A DNA stretch of 64,000 bases from Steromphala cineraria. Lineage: Eukaryota; Mollusca; Gastropoda; Trochida; Trochidae. Below, piece by piece: positions 40,892 to 54,143 of the stretch (positions within the stretch are counted from its first letter, which is position 1; each line of letters begins with the position of its first letter). Position numbers and translations under genes: made by a program. The notes under the pieces were generated by a model. The model was not told the origin of the DNA. It saw nothing but the letters and a program-made list of their open reading frames with translations, and did no database searches. The stretch covers positions 6,182,708-6,246,707 of the forward strand of contig OU744725.1 of the NCBI GenBank assembly GCA_916613615.1, read 5' to 3'.

Positions 40892-42202
40892 GCTGCTTCA
40901 GATCGTATCAGTGGGATTAGGTTGCTCAAGCCTGGCAACACGAAACAGTGATATAATGATGTGTTTTTGTGTTTTGATGTTAAAACTGCTTGTGTTTACA
41001 AACCATACTTTTAACATAACAAAAACATATTCTTCAACTAATTTGTGCGAAAGGTATTGCATGTTCTCTCTGACATTTTCTGATATATCACATGGAAACA
41101 AAATGGACATAACAGACATATTTATGGTCTCTATTTAAGTAATAGATTTCAAATTGAATGCTTTAAAAGAAAAGTTTCAAGGGGAGAATTCGAAAAGTTA
41201 TTCCGCCATGAAGAGCATTGCCTATTTGTCAAATGATAAATTATCTCATTTCTTTGTGGGCATTTAGAAGTGTTATACATTATGCACCAAATACATTTAT
41301 ATATATATATATATTTTAACCATTATATTGTTTTGCATTCGTGTCAAATAAAGCCAAACTTGCGGATATCCATTCTTTTATTGTCTTTATAAAATTACAC
41401 ACGTGTTCGTTAATATGATAACGGTATTTTTTGAAAATGTTCATACACTACATATGATTCTTTTTTAATGGTCACATTAATCGAAAGTAAGACGAAGATC
41501 AAACGAGTGTTAACACGGAGCTTTGATATTGTGACTCTATGCTTGAATGTATGTTTACTGTTACCTCCCTTAAAGTGATTTAGTATCCTGAACTGCGTTT
41601 ATACACACAATGAGAAAATCATTAAAAACAGTCTGTGACTGATTGACCTATGTCCAAGCAATTCTTTCTGTGATGCTGTTTTCTAGTTACAAATGGTAAT
41701 TGACCAGGACTTGTGACAAATACTCCATTATCTCTAGTACCGGAAATTGTCGATTGCAATCGTCGATAATGAAACGTGTTGATAAAACTAGATAAAACTA
41801 GAACGACATGAAAATACGTGTAGATGGAAGAGATATATTCAGTCCATTTAATCCGATGCAACGACCATCAAAATAACAGCACGCTGAAACGTACATTAAG
41901 GTTACTGTAAGAGTAACTGACGAGCAGTACGATATTGTTTAGGTAACAGTGCAACTAAACATGCTGGAGTAGTACGATATTGTTTAGGTAACAGTGTAAC
42001 GGTTATGAGCAACTGAACATGCTGAGGTAGTGCAATATTGTTTAGGTAACGGTGTACTCAATATGGCTTCTCGGGAATATTCATGTCTTAATTCAGACAC
42101 ACATCTTCAGGCCATTATCAAATGTAGAATACTACTTATTAAAACTCAAGAAAAGTTGAGAGTTTTGATATATGTGTTATTATAAATGATGTGTTATGTT
42201 TT

Positions 42203-42271
42203 ATAATAATAATAATGATTAAGGTATTTATATAGCGCACATATCCACATCGAGTGCATGCACAAGGCGCT
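42203..42271 (-). repeat. SINE-tail block (inverted), duplicate copy
   Basis: The copy of 35677-35742 carried by the second half of the duplication. Confidence 0.6.
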
Positions 42272-45200
42272 CCCTGAATGATTACCATGATCTAACAGTC
42301 TATCGTTGAATCATGATACTTTTTATTACACAAAAACTAGCTAGTAACTGAATATTTCGTAGTCAATGGAGATCTAATGTACTGTGAGCGTGTCGTTTGT
42401 TGTGGTGAACTTCACCTAATCTCGTGAAACTGAAAGCTTCAATCAATCAAACAGACACCAGCTTACACATATTTAAACAGATCTTCTTTGGTTACGTCAT
42501 TTGCTATTGTTTTTCGTATCAGAGCATTACATGTGCTTGCAGGAACATATCAGGTTCTATTCTCAGCTTCAGGGCATTACAAATTAATAAGTTGGTGCTA
42601 TTGTCTTTGTGATTCTTTTATTTCAATATGCGTTACAACATGACAAATCATCATGATGTCACCATACAAGTTTCAGCCATCTTGTATTTGAATTATGCAA
42701 GGCGGGAACTTAGTGTACACTGTACAGATGTTTCGATAAAGATCTCGGCTTACACACTTACAATAATTTTCTATTTTGTGATTGAAGATAGAACGGCGTT
42801 ACAGTACAGGGTTACCCAAGTTCTCCTCCTAACTCTCATGATAACTTAAGGGCGTACGATCACCTCAGGGCATTTTGTATACTCAAGCGGCAGTTTACTA
42901 TGATGAGTTTGATTTAAAGGGAAAGGACTTTATAGTTCTTTATGGATATTTCCTTTTTAAAGATTTGAACATAAGCAATTTTGTCAAAAATATAACTTCT
43001 CACATTTATTTGCGTTGAACAATAATATTTATTTCACACATGTCTTCTAAATACAGTACAGTGTAATAGCGTTACAGTTACTTATTGTCACATCTTTGAG
43101 TTTGTCAATAAAATGAACAAAAACAAGGTGTATTTGTACACAACACGATCACATAGTCACTCACACTGTGCAATTGATGTATGCAGATTGTCTATATTAG
43201 CTATGCTTCTATGCGTCCTCATAACGTCATTGAAACCTCATTATTTTCTCTATACAGAGCGTTGTTTACTGACTTTTTGTGCACAAAGCACGAACTGAAA
43301 CTGTCAAGTATATCTAAGACTAATACAAGAAATTTGTACAATTGAAACAATAGCAGACACTCAGCAATTTAACTCAATGCTAGCTGCGACCAGGTAATTT
43401 GCACCTCTGAGCTAGTAACCTGTTAATCATTTCAAAAATCGGTGAAGTCCATTTGCCGACTTCAGTCCACACAATCCTTCATCTGGTGCTGTTATCTAGT
43501 AACAAATGAGTCCAGGTCGATATTACGATGTTTCATTATCACTGATTACAGGAAGTTATTCATATCTGTCACCTGTATGAAGTATTATCAAAACGGGAAA
43601 ATAATTGCTTGACTAAATGGATGGGAGATAACTTAATTTTCATCATGAAATACATATAAGGAGGAAATACATATCACTGAAATTGACAAATAAAATCGAT
43701 AAACGAAACAAATGAATTGTGAGTCTGGGGAAATACACAGGATTGCCATATTATGGTCATAATATATGTTGTTTTAATGAACATACCGAAGTCTGCTTTT
43801 TTTTTAGCACTCTTGTTTGCTCAAAATACCTGAACCTTTAAAATATTGGTCACAACAGATCCAATGAAAATGACATGATTCGCCAGACACTGAAATTCAC
43901 TCCTTCAAAACAAATTAAATTAGGACCAATCACTCTTGGTGATACTTTTAACCTTTATTGATTGATTAAGCGTTAGTAAATCAAGAAGTTGAATATTTCT
44001 GCTGTCAGAGATGTGTTGCTGCGTATAGTTGACCCTGTCTGGCATAATTTACGCTATAATTGAGCAATCTTAAATTTGATAATTTACAAATAGTAATAAC
44101 CTTCGTTTTATATATATATATATAGCTACAATAACGCAACGGTTTTAAAATTTCTCAAAGTTATGATGATTCTAACATAAAGGTTTGATTTGATATGATT
44201 TAATTAATGAATGTAGTTCTTACATGATGTTTGAGGTATTTAAGTACAAATCAATCAGTAATAATACCTACTTTCACTTTCTTTTTGAAAATAACATATT
44301 TTCTTTTCTGTGCCCACGTGAGGCAAAACTTGGTTAAATTGTTTACATGACTACCTGCCCACATGACTATTCAAAAGACGATTACAAAAGAACTCCATTA
44401 AACCTCAATTTGAAAGTTGTTATGAAGAGGATATTCAGTAATTACAAAAAAAACTCGTAAAGAGTCACATTTAATCAACTTTGCTTTTTAGCATTTTATC
44501 CATTACTTATATAAACATGCCTCTCAAAGATAATGAAATTCAATCCAGTAGGACTACCTTCATATCCTTTGAATTCAAATAAAGTCATCTTAATCATATA
44601 ATATTCTACGGAAATTGGCACATCAATTTTATCATATTGAAGTCCACAAGGCCAAAAGATTCCCATAACAGATAGAATAACATTTTGATGATATTGAACT
44701 GGAAGGACACAGTCACATGACAGGACACATGAGTCGAGGTTTCCTCGTGCTTGATTAAATTGGAAGGGCATAAAAAACATGTCCACAACCATAACATTCG
44801 TTTTGTGTTGCTTTACGAGTGACATTTGCAATGAAATCATCATTTTTGTCAAAAGATTACATCTCGCGAGAGCCATATACAGGAGACTCGGTGATACTTA
44901 CTACAAGCTTATTGTCGTTAAGTTCGATTTATTGGGACGGTATACGTTTTCTGAAAATGAATAACTTTTCCTTTATAAAAAATACTTCATGTCAAATGCT
45001 TTGTCGAACTTCTTATTACTCCAAATGACACTTCTCATTTCTGCTCAAATTAATGTTATAAACGTGACGAAACTTTTGTTTAGGAAATATCTGCTACATT
45101 TTGGCGATGTCTTCATACATTGATGACAGTCAAATGCAGGAAATACTCATTATGAAAAATAACTCTTACTTTAAGATGTGCTGAAGAAATGTCTATTCAA

Positions 45201-45297
45201 AGATTCCAACGCTAAAATGAACAATCCACAAGTATGGGTCTTATTGGTTTACCAATTAGTGTACAGACCTCTAGAATGTACCTTATATTTATTGTTT

Positions 45298-45520
45298 AAC
45301 AAGGCAAGACTCATTTATTTTCATAAGAAATAATGAAACTGAAAAATTCCACAATAAATGGTGGCCGATCATCCCATTATTCAACAACCAACTATGATTT
45401 CTGTACCTTATATAAATTGCTGAATCTATGTCACACCTTGTTTTGATGTCAATATGCAAATATATATGACTGTGTAACCATCTGGGAACAATAAAAAAAC
45501 AAAAAAAACAAGGCAAGACT
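45298..45520 (+). mobile_element. Retroposon insertion with 14 bp target duplication
   Basis: AACAAGGCAAGACT occurs at 45298-45311 and 45507-45520. Between them are 195 bp that end in an AATAAA signal and an A-rich tail, while the first half of the duplication has an unoccupied site (AACAAGGTGAGACT, 38782-38795). This is the footprint of LINE-driven insertion of a polyadenylated RNA, perhaps a truncated mRNA or LINE 3' end. The source gene is not recognised. Confidence 0.85.
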
Positions 45521-47494
45521 TTGTTCAAAGGTGTTTAAAGATATTTCTTCCTAGGAATGAGCCTTAAAAACGTCTGTGAAGGATAGAATTTGAATATTTA
45601 CTTGTCATTGTATTCCTTGATTATGAGGACGATTGTATGCAGTTTCATGTTTCTGTTGCTTGTTGAATGTTATCGTTTTCTTTAATAACCACGTATATTG
45701 TTGAATAAACTTCAAGGTAGCAAGATCGATGGATATGTGAAAAGGCGATTAATCATTACTAACTATGAGTTTCTATGCCATGATTATGGAATACCAATAA
45801 TTGTTGCCTAGCTTCCTAGCTTTGATGTCTTTGTTTCATAGCAATCAGACAGTCAACTATTGATTTAAGAAAACAAACCGATGACTTATTGAGCAGATGC
45901 ATGTTGATCGTTCAAACTCCTACTACTCATTTTCCAAAAGCAATGTCAATATGTTACGCTTCTGCAAGATGTCAGCAGAGAGCAATTATATGGACACCTG
46001 TAGCTTTGTTTTTGACTCAAGGTTAACAGTGACGATTATATACTTTTTAATGATGCGTTTATAATAATGTCAAAGGCTTTGTTTACGAATTTAAAAAAGA
46101 TGGGGTCCCGTTAAAGTTGGATAAATGTATCTAGGATCGAGAACGTGATTGAAATAATTACATAATCCTGAATTTGTCTTACGTGACAATAGAACACGCA
46201 TCAAACGTGCAGGATTCGTCTGAAATAATCTGTTTCAGTTTATCTATCAAGCATGTTTTCGTTCAATATATTGTAAATTAATTTTTTAACAGCGTTACCT
46301 TTTAGCTCGACCTCCATTAACGTGTTTTTGAAAGAAAGGTTTCCTGAATTATGATAATATCTAAAATTTGTCTCCAACTTACATTTGACAAATGACAAAT
46401 GACGGTGCAAATGAAGAGTTGACTGTGTTGAATGCAAATAAGATATTTCTTTGAAAATTATTTTTTTACTATACCGACATGTCTCTGAGTGGGATACACA
46501 ATTCAGTTTCAACATCTTACATATGTCTTTTATGGTTAAACTAAAATAGCCGTTGACCCCATTTGCATAAATTCAAAGACTGTATTGAAATTCTAATTGA
46601 ATTATCTACAATCACACATATAAGTTACTCAATAGATAGTCATGATTTAAGGATATAATTTCACAAAATATTGTTTGATTTTAGTTCAAATCAAAACATC
46701 CCCAAAAACATTTTTCTAGCATTTTCGACAGTTTTCACAGGTTTCTGATGAACTAATTCCGATATATATATAAATCACTTCATATAAATATATCTGTTAC
46801 GGGTTAATTAGCCATTTTGCAATTCAGGAATGAAATTTGAAAATCATAAAAGTGATGATTTAAAGACAGAGCAAAATGTTAGAATCATGTTACTAGATAT
46901 AGCTAATGTGCTGATTAGTACCAAATTAAGGCTTTTAACAATGATTCCTTGATACTTTGATACAAGACCGGACTTCTGAAAGCAATGATCTTATTTCTGA
47001 ATCTTCCAACATTTAAGACATTAAATGCGTACAAAATACTTTGACGATCAGAAATTAAAGGCGTAACCGGAGCATATATAGAGTATAGATGCCTGCAGAT
47101 GCGCGTAGAAAGTAAGCAACGATCGAGAAATCGTGCATCATAATTAACAGATTTTGTAATCAAACAGCTCATCTTCTGTCAACTTATTTGTTCCCGCATT
47201 ATACTTGAGGAAAACATGTGATAAAGCGAATATCCTCTTTTTCAAGACGATGAACTTTATCGTGCTATCAAGTACTGTTGTTATTTGTTTAAATTCCTCT
47301 TGACAATTCTCATGAAAAGTTTTTGTACTACTATGACTCTATCCAGAACCTTCACACACATATCACCGGAGTGAAGCAATATGAAAGTACACACATGTTG
47401 TGAACGTGTTCTAGTTGTAATTACAGGTAATGACCCACGGCAGGTGATATACGAGCTGCAGTGAGACACATATTAAAACAGCCAGACAGCAACA

Positions 47495-47594
47495 GCTGCC
47501 ACATGATATCCAGTGTATTGCTGCCACATGATATCCAGTGTATTGCTGCCACATGACATCCAGTGTATTGCTGCCACATGACATACAGTGTATT
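47495..47594. repeat. 25 bp minisatellite, four copies
   Basis: Same unit as 40717-40891, but four copies with substitutions in the last two (GACATC, GACATA). Confidence 0.95.
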
Positions 47595-47751
47595 GCTGCT
47601 TCAGATCGTATCAGTGTGATTAGGTTACTCAAGCCTGGCAACACGAAACAGTGATATAATGATGTGTTGTTGTGTTTTGATGTTAACACTGCTTGTGTTT
47701 AGAAACCATACTTTTAACATAACAAAAACATATTCTGCACTTACAACTAAT

Positions 47752-50700
47752 CATTCTTTGATCAATTGTACAATAACCTTTTAAACTTTTCTTCTGATTG
47801 CCAGATGAGTGTTCGAAGTTTCGGAATGTTTATAAGATGATATAAACAGAAATTATTTGAAGGCTTGAAATACAAGAGACATTCAATGAAACACATGCCA
47901 AACGTATCCATGTGTCGGGTGATCGAGATGAACTCAAATGTTCTGCAAAAAGCATAAATGCAAGCCTCATCTGTTCACCAAAATAGAAGCTTATAAATAA
48001 TATATGAGTCACGATTACAAACTAGACAGTCGACAATCTAATCACTCGATTATGATCCCGAAAACATATCCTTAAAAGACAAATTCGAGTTGACAGTATT
48101 TGATAGATGTGTTGCTATAATTGAGGTCTGTGGTTTGGGTGTTGTACTCAAGTCCAAGCCTGTTCTTCGATTTCATTTTCTATTTACTATTTATTGTTTT
48201 ATGTTTGACGATGAAATATTGTTGAAAAATATTCATTCTTAGTTATTACCAACCTATGTTGTAATCTGACAGGAATTGAAACCAAATATTAATGTCAAGC
48301 AATCAAGAAGTATCCCCTGAATCTAGCCTTATCCTGTCACGAGAATATTGAAAGATTGTAAGATTCCCTTAAACAAGCTTGACAGAACGATGACATCTGT
48401 CATTAGGCATCTTGACAGGTATCTATTCACCTGCAGCGAATGATGCTTTGATGTGTCGATACGATGGATAATTGCATTGAAAAGTTCGAGGACATATTAT
48501 TTGACATTATTGAACGAATCAAAGGTTTGCCATGTCGCTTTTTTCAAAAGGTATTCTGGATGAGTTTTCATTTAACCAATAGGATTGACCATGCACTTTA
48601 GAACAAAAGTAAATATGAGTATGACGTTTGACTCCTAACAAACATGGGTTAGTGCCACAAACACTAACTAGGATAATTGGTCCTGGATGGGGAATATTGC
48701 TTTACTGTCAATGTTGTCTTGTTGATCAGGGTTCTACGCGTAGCTTTACATGAACAACCGCAATCGTACCAAACAAGGACTATAAAATAATGGCTTTTAA
48801 ACCCTGACTCCCAATCACTGATCACTGACAACGTGATGAGAAGAATATCCGATAAGAGCTTTTTTCCTTACGAAATAAATCAGTGTTCAGTGTGCTCTTA
48901 TTGTAATAAATACAATATGATAATGAAAGATCATTATAAATTAACTCATATCATAAGATGCATGTTTCTTCAACTCGACTTACACAAGGAGATATTGGTT
49001 AATGCAGATATAATCAATGTGATACCATGCTAAAAAGACCATTTGCCCCTCTAGACAATCCTGGCCTAGTTATAACGAATGTTGTAAAAACTCCATTACT
49101 GGAAAGCTCCGGTCGATACAAGTTATCCAAAAAGCATCTGCTTTCATGCATTGTCCTTCTTCTGTGTTGTGTGTTTCCCTCTTTAATCAATCGTTCATAA
49201 ACGTTAATAAAACATATGATCGTACCATCTCTGCAACGTACATGTACTATTTTTATCATCCACTTGAATATATGTTAAACGTAAGTCAACTTTGTTTTTC
49301 TATTTAAGATGTCCGAATCAGTGATTAATTAGCTTACTTTTTGTGATATTTATAAATCATTTCGATATCTATTCTGATTATCGGGTTTGTGGAAGGTTCA
49401 ACCTATACACAAAGAACTTGATTGAGCCCCTCCTATTTTGATTGAGTTGATGTATTGACAACTCCAGATATAAAAAACAATATTGAGGTTTTTAATTGAA
49501 CTAAAATGCCCTAATGTACAAAAAAGGTCAATATGAGGAAACATGTGAGACAACTGAAATTTGGCGAAACATAACTATTGTCATAGGGCTGAAACTATAC
49601 ATTAAACGTCGGGTAATTTAAATTAACATTGTTATCCCTAGATGACAGCCATACACATCATGCATGATCATAGGCTAGGAAGACATTGAACTGATTTTCA
49701 TCAAATGTCGACATTAAGTTGAATCTGTTGGTCAAGCACTTCTTCTCCCTTTAGATAAAGCCATTATCTTAAACAGTGGCCAGTGTTTTCTTTGAGTAGT
49801 CTTTTTGAATATGATATTTGATAATTTTGTGATTTTTGAAATATAAAGTATTTAGGAAATACAATTTCAATACAATATTCCGGGAAGAAGACAACTATTA
49901 CATTTTTATTCAAATGGAATTCTTTATGAAGGGTGATCAAAGGGAACATAAATTGTAAACCATGAATAAAACCGACGTTGATTTAGACCTTAGAAGAGGA
50001 ATTTTATGACACCCATAAGATTTGAGACTTGGTGGTAATTGTGAGGCATGAGGCGTACTTCTGGGCCAACAGCTAATTCAAATGGTCGCACAGGGCATCT
50101 TTTCATATCATCACCACATAAACAAACACATTACTCATCTGAAGTGATGTTTCGGGTTTGTTATTCCTAAACGTGTATTCAAAAGCAATTGAAAACTTAA
50201 TTGTAACATGGGCCTTTTTATTTCAAGTTATTTTCCCATTTTATCTAAAATTATTTTACGTGTTATGCTACGTGTATAACATAATCATCAGCACATTAAA
50301 AAAAATTAATATATGGCTTACACAAAGCATGAATATTTTATCTTAAATATCGAATGGGGTAAAAAACATTTTTGTTAAACATTAACTTTTCAACGATTCA
50401 GTATTTATCTACTCTAACTGATTTACGGTAAAGATATATGACTTGTTTGACGATTGGTTGTACTTGAGAAATAGATCAAACCTTTGACTAACATGGGTTT
50501 ACACATGTATTACTACTCTCAGGCATCACACTTATAAACTAAATGATTTTGCTTACAATCAATAGTATATCATAAACTCAAAGAAACAATTATATTCAAG
50601 AAAAATAGATATAGATGTCAAATTGATTTAGACATTATACTTTAGACAAGCGCTTAAAGATAGCACGACAAAGTGATATATAATCAACTATAAAACATGT

Positions 50701-51035
50701 CATTTTTAACAATATGGAATTTACAAAAAGCTCTGCCAATGTACACAAGTCGACCCATTTAGCTAAGTCTGATGTATGGTTTCTCTGTTTGTTAAACTGC
50801 AAGCACATAATCACAAAAACCTATTATTCATTCCGAAATTTCAACTGCTCTTTTAAACTCCTTATTTTGGTAAACAAATGGAAAACAAATATAAAGAACT
50901 TAGTATTGATTGATTAGACATGTCTCGCAGGAAGCAAACAAACTCAGATAATTATTGGTTTTCTCTGAAAAGAAACTGAATGGACGATTTTCACGTCCCT
51001 GGAAGTGTAGAGATGTTGATAATGTTATTCACTCT

Positions 51036-51077
<42 letters not shown>

Positions 51078-53699
51078 GAGTAAAATAACTTGGATCTCTT
51101 TAATGATTTTTAACATTGATATTTGAATACAAAGGCAAATTAAAATTTTGAGTTGATACACCCACAGACATAGTTCTGGTCCTACTCCAGATGATGACAG
51201 ATACAGTCATTATCCGCTAGGGTTGACTGCTAACCCATTTCCATGAGCGTAATACCTCCGTAGAGATCATGCGATAACAATAATGGCACCTCATTTGCAA
51301 GAAGAGGATAAAAGCCTCGTAATACATGGTGTGTATAGCACCAACCTATGCTGTCAATGGGCCTTTTACATTGCTACCATGTACACCTGCTCACCAAAAT
51401 TGTGTTTTACTGTAAAAGGTTCTCTATGTATTATTGGAAATATTCAATTAGTAACCATTTCTTAACAAAATATCTTATTGTCAAAACTTTTGAATCATTT
51501 TGTACGTTCATCAAATCTACATTGCATATACAAAACTAGATATGTGGCATGCCTGATACAACTCCACAACAAGAACAAGAAGTTTATTTGTATATCAGGC
51601 CTCGTGGCCAAAAGATACAACTCCGATATTCTTCAAGAGGGTCATGGGGCAACAATTTGAAATTTCTGTTTTGTTTCTCACTGCAGTTTGTTTTTAAATT
51701 AAACACATTTTTAGCAAAATTTCTGTTCACAAAATCAATATTGGTCAACATTATGATATAACTTACGTTTTTTCAAGATATATTCCGGAATGATAATTTT
51801 ACAAGGTAACCATTTTGGACCCCACTGTTGTATGTATCCTTGCAAAATATGTTCCTCTATGGTATTGGTATCATCTCACAGTCTGTGATGCGATATTATC
51901 TGTCGTCATCTACTCTAATCCATATCTTGTGGTACAGTACTGCTTCATTACGTCGAACTCAAGCAAACAGCATAATACATAATATTTGCAACGAGTTTAA
52001 ACGTTGTAAACAAAGATTTGGCAAGCAGCTGTATTCTTCATCATAGCGAATTGCCCTACGTATTAAAGTGTTTTCAATGTTTTAACCCTACATCTGTTAA
52101 ATTCGTGATTGCATATATCATGACAAATACAATGAAGAATGTATCAACAGTATTTCGTATACATTTGTCATATCTGAGCAATGGTAAAGAATCCTGTTTT
52201 TGGAAATACATATTTAATAAGCTTAACCGTCAATTATTATGTAACCCTGGTGGACAAACAAACTGATGAAATATGTTTTAAAAAATAGTATGAACTTACT
52301 ATTTCAGAGAAATCTTTAAGTTAAATGGTAATCTTTAAACTGATTATTATTCATGCATATGCATTTCTAAATAATTACATAACACATGATTGATCATAAT
52401 TTTCATTTCCCTTATGACAGGAGTTGTTATTCAAACTTTTATATTTTTCTTTCAAATAAAAACAAAAAACTGACTGTATTTTATTGAAACGCTAATCATA
52501 TCGGCCTTGGGATTTTATTGCTTCGTCAAATATTTATGTGAATGATAGAAAAAACATATGGAAATCTATATTGTTATGCTAGGCGATAGATTGACATGTG
52601 ATGCAATTGAACGGTGTTTGTTTTCAGTATGTTGTCAGCTATTGTTAAGTTGAGTGATTGCAGCTTTCAATGTGATATGCAAAGGAGAACCATACACCGC
52701 TCCAAACAAAAGCTGACGCTAAGCTATAATTGTTCTTGTGTGCTGCTTCCAGCTGCAAATATCATGAGGCTCGAGCACGCTGCCATTACAGGAATAATAC
52801 ATTGAATTCATAAAGAAAGGAGAGGTAAACCGATAAAAATATAAACAATGTACAAGTAAACGTATATTAATATTGATACCATTCATTTAGTTTAGGAAAA
52901 ATCGATAACCAAAGTCAATGTGAATGAGAATTAACAATAACAAATTACCCATTCTATTTTTGTAAGTATATTATGTATGTGAAAAAAAGGCAATGAACGA
53001 TCTTAATAAATACAAATGATTAGGACGTATATGTTTAAAAAGTATATTTCTGCAATCCGATGAAAATCTAAAGAATATATTTTCCATTCGACATCGGCGA
53101 CCTTTTAAAAATGATGTAAAATTCCAATTTTTAACAACAGCAAGATATCATGTTCAATGTACATTTTAAAGTAATCTCATTAACAGGGTAGCTTTTAAAA
53201 CATAAGGAACCTGAATTGTTGAGATAATTATATAGACACGATATCCCTTTTTGCATATAATAATTATACGTACAAGTAATTGCAAAAAGGTTTATATAGT
53301 ATAAACCAAAGGAATCGGAACCAGAGACGTTACACTACTTTATAAATGGGGGAGCATCAGTCAAGTAATAAACAGTGTTACTTTTGACTATATCATAACT
53401 AAGATAAAATCTAAATCTAAGCGAATAATCTAAAAAGTAGAGACCAATTGACATGTGTGCCTTGAATTATTGTCAGGTTTTCATTTACGATATAGTATAG
53501 AAAGATACGAGAGTTGCGTGATGCTGTGGCATCTATCTTCTTACTGTCCTTAGAAAGTACACAATCATAAATCATGTTCATTGTCTTTCTTTACTGCACC
53601 TACTTAGCAGTTGCTGTTTTACCAAAGTAGTTTGTGATAGATGGGATACATGATTGATGACTTCATATAATGACCAGATGCAACATTCATTTCAACATT
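47752..53699. other. AT-rich noncoding stretch
   Basis: No supported gene or RNA. The only clear structure is a TCACTC microsatellite at about 51029-51077. Open frames here are short and composition-driven. Confidence 0.5.
51029..51077. repeat. Hexanucleotide microsatellite (TCACTC)n
   Basis: About eight units of CACTCT, the first slightly irregular. Confidence 0.95.
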
Positions 53700-54143
53700 A
53701 AAGGGGCAGTAGCACGTTTTTTGATAATTTTATATTTTAAAATGTTCACTGATTTTAGTAAGTTAATGCTATATGACTTATTTTGACGGTGTCAAAAATT
53801 TCATTAAACAATTCAATCATTCATAGTCAGAGGATAATAATAATAATATAATAATTGTCCATTTATAATGCGCGCAATCCAGACAGGTTGCCTGCTCACG
53901 GCGCTACAAAAAGAGGACAAAGTATGACGATTCACAAAAACTCCATTGGCGGCCATATTTGTGTGAACACCTTTAATTCATTTTGTGTACGAAAAAGGAA
54001 TCGCATGGCTAAACTTTACGTTATATATTTGAATTATTACTGCTCCATTTAGTTTAAATACATTATCTTTCGATTGGAACCATTAATTTTCATTTTCGTG
54101 ACATCATCTTATATTCCCCCTAAAAACGTGCTACTGCCCCTTT
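53700..54143. mobile_element. MITE, family copy 2, interrupted
   Basis: The terminal inverted repeats are better preserved than in copy 1: AAAGGGGCAGTAGCACGTTT at the left, and its reverse complement closing the element at 54143. The interior matches 32765-33079 except for an insertion at 53835-53911. Confidence 0.8.
53835..53911 (-). mobile_element. SINE-tail fragment inserted in the MITE
   Basis: 77 bp beginning with TAATAATAA repeats and ending GCGCTACAAAA, flanked by AGAGGA on both sides (53829-53834, 53912-53917). MITE copy 1 has the uninterrupted GTCAGAGGACAAAG. It is diverged from the block at 35677 but has the same order of motifs. Confidence 0.65.

Larger units (their letters stand above)
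34495..41040. repeat. Tandem duplication, first half (about 6.55 kb)
   Basis: It aligns with 41041-47751 almost end to end. The offset is 6,546 bp at the start, about 6,516-6,528 bp over 35.9-38.4 kb and about 6,778 bp near the end. Divergence looks like a few percent, with many small indels. Content is noncoding: a 58 bp triplicated block near 35,380-35,525 (TGCTG.AGTAGT..GATATTGTTTAGGTAAC), a SINE tail (35677-35742) and the 25 bp minisatellite (40717-40891). Confidence 0.92.
41041..47751. repeat. Tandem duplication, second half (about 6.7 kb)
   Basis: The counterpart of 34495-41040. It is longer because of a 195 bp retroposon plus 14 bp target duplication (45298-45520) and about 150 bp extra near 47,190-47,330. 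It is shorter in the minisatellite (four copies). No gene seen. Confidence 0.92.

Noticed and set aside
40633..40941. Minus-strand frames of 102 and 77 codons made of repeated Trp/Tyr/His-rich segments
   Set aside because: Produced by the 25 bp minisatellite being open in all three frames. The second half of the duplication does not preserve them.
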